Below are positions 60,653-64,000 of a stretch of DNA of 64,000 nt, piece after piece. How positions within the stretch are numbered: the stretch's first letter is position 1; every line of letters begins with the position of its first letter. Made by a program: the position numbers and the translations under genes. Source of the DNA: SIG565 sp045656145 (GTDB taxonomy: Bacteria > Bacillota > Clostridia > Oscillospirales > Acutalibacteraceae). Below the pieces are notes generated by a model, which saw only the letters and a program-made list of their open reading frames with translations, was not told the origin of the DNA and made no database searches. The stretch covers positions 1-64,000 of the forward strand of contig JAZOQP010000024.1 of NCBI GenBank assembly GCA_045656145.1. Reading direction: 5' to 3'.

Positions 60653-61471
60653 ATGATTACAAATACAAATATAAACACATTTGACCTATTCTCTTTAAAG
60701 GGAAAGGTGGCGCTTATAACAGGCGGTCGCGCTATGTATGGTAAAGGCTGTACCGTGGCTCTTGTGGATGCGGGTGCTAAGGTTTATCTTGCAAGCCATT
60801 CGGTTGAATCGGCTCAGGAATATGTAAAGGAATTAAGAGAGCGTGGCGGCGATGTTGAGGCTATCGCTTTCGATCAATGTGATGTTAAGAGCATTGATGC
60901 CATGATAGAAAAGGTTGTTGAGAAGGAAGGCAGAATTGATGTTTTCGTTCATTGCAGTCGTATAATTCCTCATGGAACAGGGGTCGGCTGGTATCAGGAT
61001 GAAGAACAACTTACCGCCGATGTTGATGTAAACTCCGCCGCTTCGTTATATATGACAAGCGCTGTTGGCGAGCAGATGATTAAGCAGCGCTCGGGCTCTA
61101 TTGTAACCTTTGGATCAATGATGGGTCTTATCGGCGTTGAAAAGCATAATTATGATGGCGAGCCCGGTATGGGAGATGGCGCTTACGGACACGCGTATGC
61201 ACTTTCGAAATCAGGTCTTACCGCATGGGTGCGCCATGCTGCAAGTTATTATGGTCAGTATGGGGTTAGAATTAATGCTGTATGTCCGGGTGGACTTGAA
61301 TCCGACCGCACACCGCCGCTTTTCAAAGAGAATTACAGCAAGCATACCCAGTTAGGTCGCCTTGCCAACGGCAACGATATTAAGGGACCGGTTCTCTTCT
61401 TGGCTTCGGATGCTTCGCAGTATATCACAGGTCTTAGCATTCCGGTTGACGGCGGTTATACCTGCATTTAA
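60653..61471 (+). CDS. SDR family NAD(P)-dependent oxidoreductase
   Basis: 272 residues. The cofactor motif TGGRAMYGKG near residue 24 is an elongated variant of TGxxxGxG. Catalytic Ser is in TFGSMMGLIG, and Tyr and Lys in YALSKSG. The end SDASQYITGLSIPVDGGY is the usual SDR tail. A short insertion (KHNYDGEPGMGDG) precedes the active tyrosine. Overall it resembles gluconate 5-dehydrogenase or related sugar-acid enzymes, though the substrate cannot be fixed. GAGGAGGG precedes the ATG. It is cotranscribed with its paralogue. Confidence 0.88.
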   Translation: MITNTNINTFDLFSLKGKVALITGGRAMYGKGCTVALVDAGAKVYLASHSVESAQEYVKELRERGGDVEAIAFDQCDVKSIDAMIEKVVEKEGRIDVFVHCSRIIPHGTGVGWYQDEEQLTADVDVNSAASLYMTSAVGEQMIKQRSGSIVTFGSMMGLIGVEKHNYDGEPGMGDGAYGHAYALSKSGLTAWVRHAASYYGQYGVRINAVCPGGLESDRTPPLFKENYSKHTQLGRLANGNDIKGPVLFLASDASQYITGLSIPVDGGYTCI

Positions 61472-61481
61472 AAAAATAAGC

Positions 61482-61510
61482 AAAAGAGGTGTGAAAACAC
61501 CTCTTTTTTC
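61482..61510 (+). terminator. Terminator of the dehydrogenase operon
   Basis: AAAAGAGGTGT pairs with ACACCTCTTTT around GAAA and is followed by more T. Confidence 0.9.
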
Positions 61511-61544
61511 TTTTAAAATTAAGCAAAATTTAACAATTTTGCTC

Positions 61545-61573
61545 TTGCAGTTAATATATTAAAGAGTTATAAT
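61545..61573 (+). promoter_or_regulatory. Predicted sigma-A promoter of the ABC exporter operon
   Basis: TTGCAG and a perfect TATAAT are spaced 17 bases apart. Transcription would start near 61580, which fits the TTG start at 61620 better than the ATG at 61596. Confidence 0.6.
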
Positions 61574-61619
61574 ATTATAATGTAAAAATGCAAAAATGCA
61601 AGTAAAGGAAGAGACCAAA

Positions 61620-63377
61620 TTGTTTAAAAAACTTTTAGGTAGTGTAAGGGAAAACAAAACGCCAACCTTTATAACACTTGTGCTGATTATCGGCGAGGTT
61701 ATTCTCGAGTGTTTTATTCCGCTGCTCACTGCCGACCTTATTAACAAAATCTACGCAAGCGTTGATGCGGGCGGAGAGGGAATGTCGACCGTTTTAAGAA
61801 TGGGAATTCTATTGGTTGTTATGGCGGTTTGCTCATTAGCCTGCGGCGGACTTGCGGGTTTTACCTGCGCTAAGGCTTCATCAGGCTTTGCGAAGAATCT
61901 TCGCCATGATGTATTTGCAAAAATTCAGGATTTTTCATTCCATAATATTGATAAGTTTTCATCATCCTCGCTTGTAACCCGTCTTACAACCGATATTGCC
62001 AATGTTCAAATGTCATATATGATGCTAATAAGAATAGCCATCAGAAGCCCGTTGATGCTTGTTTTCTCAAGCATTATGGCATATAGAATGGGCGGTGCAT
62101 TGGCAGGCTCCTTTGTGGTTGTTGTGCCGGTGTTGGCCATAGGACTTTTCCTTGTGGGCAAAAAGGCAATGCCTGCATTCAGAAGAGTCTTCAAGAAGTA
62201 TGATAAACTTAACGAATCTATCGAAGAAAATGTTCGCGCAATGCGAGTTGTAAAGGGCTTTTCAAGAGAGGATTATGAGAAGCAAAAGTTTGCTGTTGCG
62301 GCAGATGAAATCTGCAAAGATTTTACCAAGGCCGAAAGAATTGTGGCTTTTAACCAACCTCTTATGCAGTTGTGCCTTTATTTTAATATGGCATTTGTGT
62401 TAATTGTTGGCTCAAAAATTATTATTAGCACAAAGGCTGCGGCTATTGATGTTGGTCAGTTATCTGCAATGCTAACCTATGGAATGCAAATCCTAATGTC
62501 GCTTATGATGCTTTCAATGATTTATGTAACACTCACAATTTCACTTGAATCAATGAGAAGAATAAGCGAGGTGCTTTCCGAAGAGCCGACTATTGTAAAC
62601 CCCGAAAATGCCGAAACGATGGTGCTTGATGGCTCAATAGATTTCAATAATGTAAGCTTTAAATATAGCGAGAATGCTCAACTTGAAGCATTAAATGATA
62701 TTGATATTCATATAAAATCGGGTATGACCGTTGGTATTATCGGCGGTACAGGTACCGGTAAAACCACCCTTGTTCAGCTTATTTGCCGCCTTTATGATGT
62801 AACAAGCGGCAGTGTGTGTGTAGGCGGCAAGGATGTTCGCGAGTATGATATTGATGCTCTTCGCAGCGCCGTTTCCTATGTTTTGCAGAAAAACCTTATC
62901 TTTTCGGGCACCATTGCAGAAAATCTTCGTTGGGGTAATGAAAACGCAACCGATGAGGAATTGGTAGAGGCTTGTAAATTAGCTCAGGCAGATGAATTTA
63001 TAACAACCTTCCCTGATGGATACGAAACAAAAATTGAGCAGGGTGGTACGAATGTATCAGGCGGTCAGAAGCAGCGTCTTTGCATAGCGCGTGCACTTCT
63101 TAAAAAGCCGAAAATTCTTATCCTTGATGACTCCACAAGTGCGGTTGATACCAAGACCGATGCATTAATCCGAGCAGGATTTAAAAAGTATATCCCCGAA
63201 ACCACAAAAATTATTATTGCGCAGCGTATTTCTTCGGTGGAGGATGCCGATATGATAATCGTTATGGATGGCGGTAGAGTTTCGGCGGTAGGAAATCATA
63301 AGGAATTGCTTGAAACCTCCGAAATTTATAGAGAGGTTTATGAACAGCAAACGAACGGGGGGGATGACAATGAGTAG
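61620..63377 (+). CDS. ABC exporter, ATP-binding/permease half-transporter 1 (degenerate Walker B)
   Basis: 585 residues from TTG 61620, 10 bases after AAAGGAAG. The ATG 24 bases earlier has no ribosome-binding site, and the TTG start gives the family opening FKKLLGSVRENK. Six membrane helices are followed by a nucleotide-binding domain with Walker A GGTGTGKTT, signature VSGGQKQRLCIARAL and Walker B ILILDDSTSAVD. Asp replaces the catalytic Glu, as in one subunit of heterodimeric exporters such as TM287/288 and BmrCD. The stop overlaps the start of a second ABC gene. Substrate unknown (drug or lipid type). Confidence 0.92.
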   Translation: MFKKLLGSVRENKTPTFITLVLIIGEVILECFIPLLTADLINKIYASVDAGGEGMSTVLRMGILLVVMAVCSLACGGLAGFTCAKASSGFAKNLRHDVFAKIQDFSFHNIDKFSSSSLVTRLTTDIANVQMSYMMLIRIAIRSPLMLVFSSIMAYRMGGALAGSFVVVVPVLAIGLFLVGKKAMPAFRRVFKKYDKLNESIEENVRAMRVVKGFSREDYEKQKFAVAADEICKDFTKAERIVAFNQPLMQLCLYFNMAFVLIVGSKIIISTKAAAIDVGQLSAMLTYGMQILMSLMMLSMIYVTLTISLESMRRISEVLSEEPTIVNPENAETMVLDGSIDFNNVSFKYSENAQLEALNDIDIHIKSGMTVGIIGGTGTGKTTLVQLICRLYDVTSGSVCVGGKDVREYDIDALRSAVSYVLQKNLIFSGTIAENLRWGNENATDEELVEACKLAQADEFITTFPDGYETKIEQGGTNVSGGQKQRLCIARALLKKPKILILDDSTSAVDTKTDALIRAGFKKYIPETTKIIIAQRISSVEDADMIIVMDGGRVSAVGNHKELLETSEIYREVYEQQTNGGDDNE

Positions 63378-64000
63378 AATGGCAGTCCCCAAAGGACCAA
63401 TGGGTAAGGCTAAAAAAGGAACACTTCCAAGAGTTATTAAAATGCTCTTTAAGTTTTATCCCGTTTTAGCTCCCCTAACCGCCGCTTGCATTCTCTTTGC
63501 GGCATTCACAGCATCCCTCCCACCCGTATTTATGCAGAAGGTAATCGAAGCCATTACCGAATGGAGTAAATCGGGCGACTGGGCGAGCGCATCAAAGATA
63601 ATAATACCAAGGGTGCTAACCTTAGTTTCGTTTTATTTGGTATCAATTTGTGCCATTGTAACACAGACTCAGTTAATGGCTTATATGACCCACGGATTTT
63701 TAAACAAAATGCGTCAGTCGGCGTTTAACGGAATGCAAAATCTTCCGATTAAATATTTTGATACAAATAAACACGGCGATATTATGAGTGTTTATACAAA
63801 CGATATAGATACCCTTCGCCAGCTTGTATCTCAGGCGCTCCCGAGCCTTTTGCAGTCGGCAACCATTGTAACCTGTGTGTTGGGCGTAATGCTTTGGTTT
63901 AGCGCTCTTATGACACTGGTTGTTTTGGTGGGAGTTATTCTCATGGCATTCGTTTCCAAGAAAATTGGCGGCGGAAGCGCTAAATACTTTATGCGTCAGC
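63370..64000 (+). CDS. ABC exporter half-transporter 2, N-terminal part (runs off the window)
   Basis: The frame opens at ATG 63370, 6 bases after a GGGGGGG ribosome-binding site, overlaps the previous stop, and stays open to the end of the window (about 210 residues). A hydrophilic start (MSRMAVPKGPMGKAKKGTLP) is followed by membrane helices and type I exporter text such as LPIKYFDTNKHGDIMSVYTND, in which FDTNKHGDIMSRxTND is the family motif. The nucleotide-binding domain lies beyond the window. It should be the partner that carries the intact catalytic site of the heterodimer. Confidence 0.9.
   Translation, partial: MSRMAVPKGPMGKAKKGTLPRVIKMLFKFYPVLAPLTAACILFAAFTASLPPVFMQKVIEAITEWSKSGDWASASKIIIPRVLTLVSFYLVSICAIVTQTQLMAYMTHGFLNKMRQSAFNGMQNLPIKYFDTNKHGDIMSVYTNDIDTLRQLVSQALPSLLQSATIVTCVLGVMLWFSALMTLVVLVGVILMAFVSKKIGGGSAKYFMRQ

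Noticed and set aside
1..64000. CRISPR arrays, prophage or transposase genes
   Set aside because: No regularly spaced short repeats, integrase, transposase or phage structural genes were recognised on either strand.

Overview
This window is near-origin chromosome of a low-GC, endospore-forming Firmicute, most likely an uncultured gut member of the Clostridia. The main evidence is the dnaA-dnaN-yaaA-recF-remB-gyrB-gyrA cluster, four sporulation genes (spoIIID, spoVAE, spoVB, spoIID), a parABS system with two perfect 16-bp parS sites, a noc/parB paralogue, a cysteine T-box riboswitch, and tRNA genes that encode their own CCA end. I see no prophage, transposase, CRISPR array, rRNA or restriction system. 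It is a core chromosomal region with a few accessory carbohydrate genes.

Layout. 0-0.9 kb: two tRNAs, low-complexity repeats, a four-helix-bundle gene and a possible gene remnant. 0.9-8.6 kb: a beta-propeller glycosidase-like gene with a DUF1015 gene, divergent from a four-gene ABC-2/Gld-like export operon. 8.6-19.6 kb: PHP phosphoesterase, ComB-like phosphatase, AraC regulator, DegT aminotransferase, spoIIID, a GH36 alpha-galactosidase, the complete dTDP-L-rhamnose set rfbACBD and a trehalase-like gene. 19.6-28.8 kb: parB-parA, spoVAE, two PH-domain membrane proteins, rarA, spoVB, a QueG-like Fe-S protein, tadA and a CPBP protease. 28.8-37.5 kb: gyrA back to dnaA, all on the minus strand. 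37.6-53.1 kb: spoIID, rsmI, a tRNA methyltransferase, the T-box controlled cysE-cysS pair, pgsA-rimO-recX-recA, prmC, DUF1385, and a two-component system behind a lipoprotein gene. 53.2-64 kb: plus-strand mnmE-mnmG-rsmG and noc, a DUF3048 lipoprotein, tRNA-Arg with a duplicated tail, two tandem short-chain dehydrogenases, and a heterodimeric ABC exporter whose second subunit runs off the window end.

The genes form coherent groups. DNA replication, segregation and repair genes sit together (dnaA, dnaN, recF, gyrAB, parABS, noc, rarA, recA, recX). tRNA and ribosome modification is heavily represented (tadA, mnmE, mnmG, rsmG, rsmI, rimO, prmC and probably trmN6). Sporulation genes carry recognisable stage-specific promoters: spoIIID has a near-consensus sigma-E site. 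The solitary spoVAE has a sigma-G-like site in the loop of a hairpin whose 3' arm contains its ribosome-binding site.

The most interesting signals are regulatory and structural. They are a parS site built into the terminator of spoVAE, a second parS in the leader of the trehalase-like gene, the spoVAE hairpin/promoter arrangement, a 79-bp direct repeat copying the tRNA-Arg 3' end and terminator around a highly structured 81-bp core, and TTG starts inferred for dnaA, gyrA and an ABC exporter from Shine-Dalgarno spacing. I found no clear novel multi-gene defence or mobile system. All promoter, terminator and start-site statements come from reading the sequence by eye.
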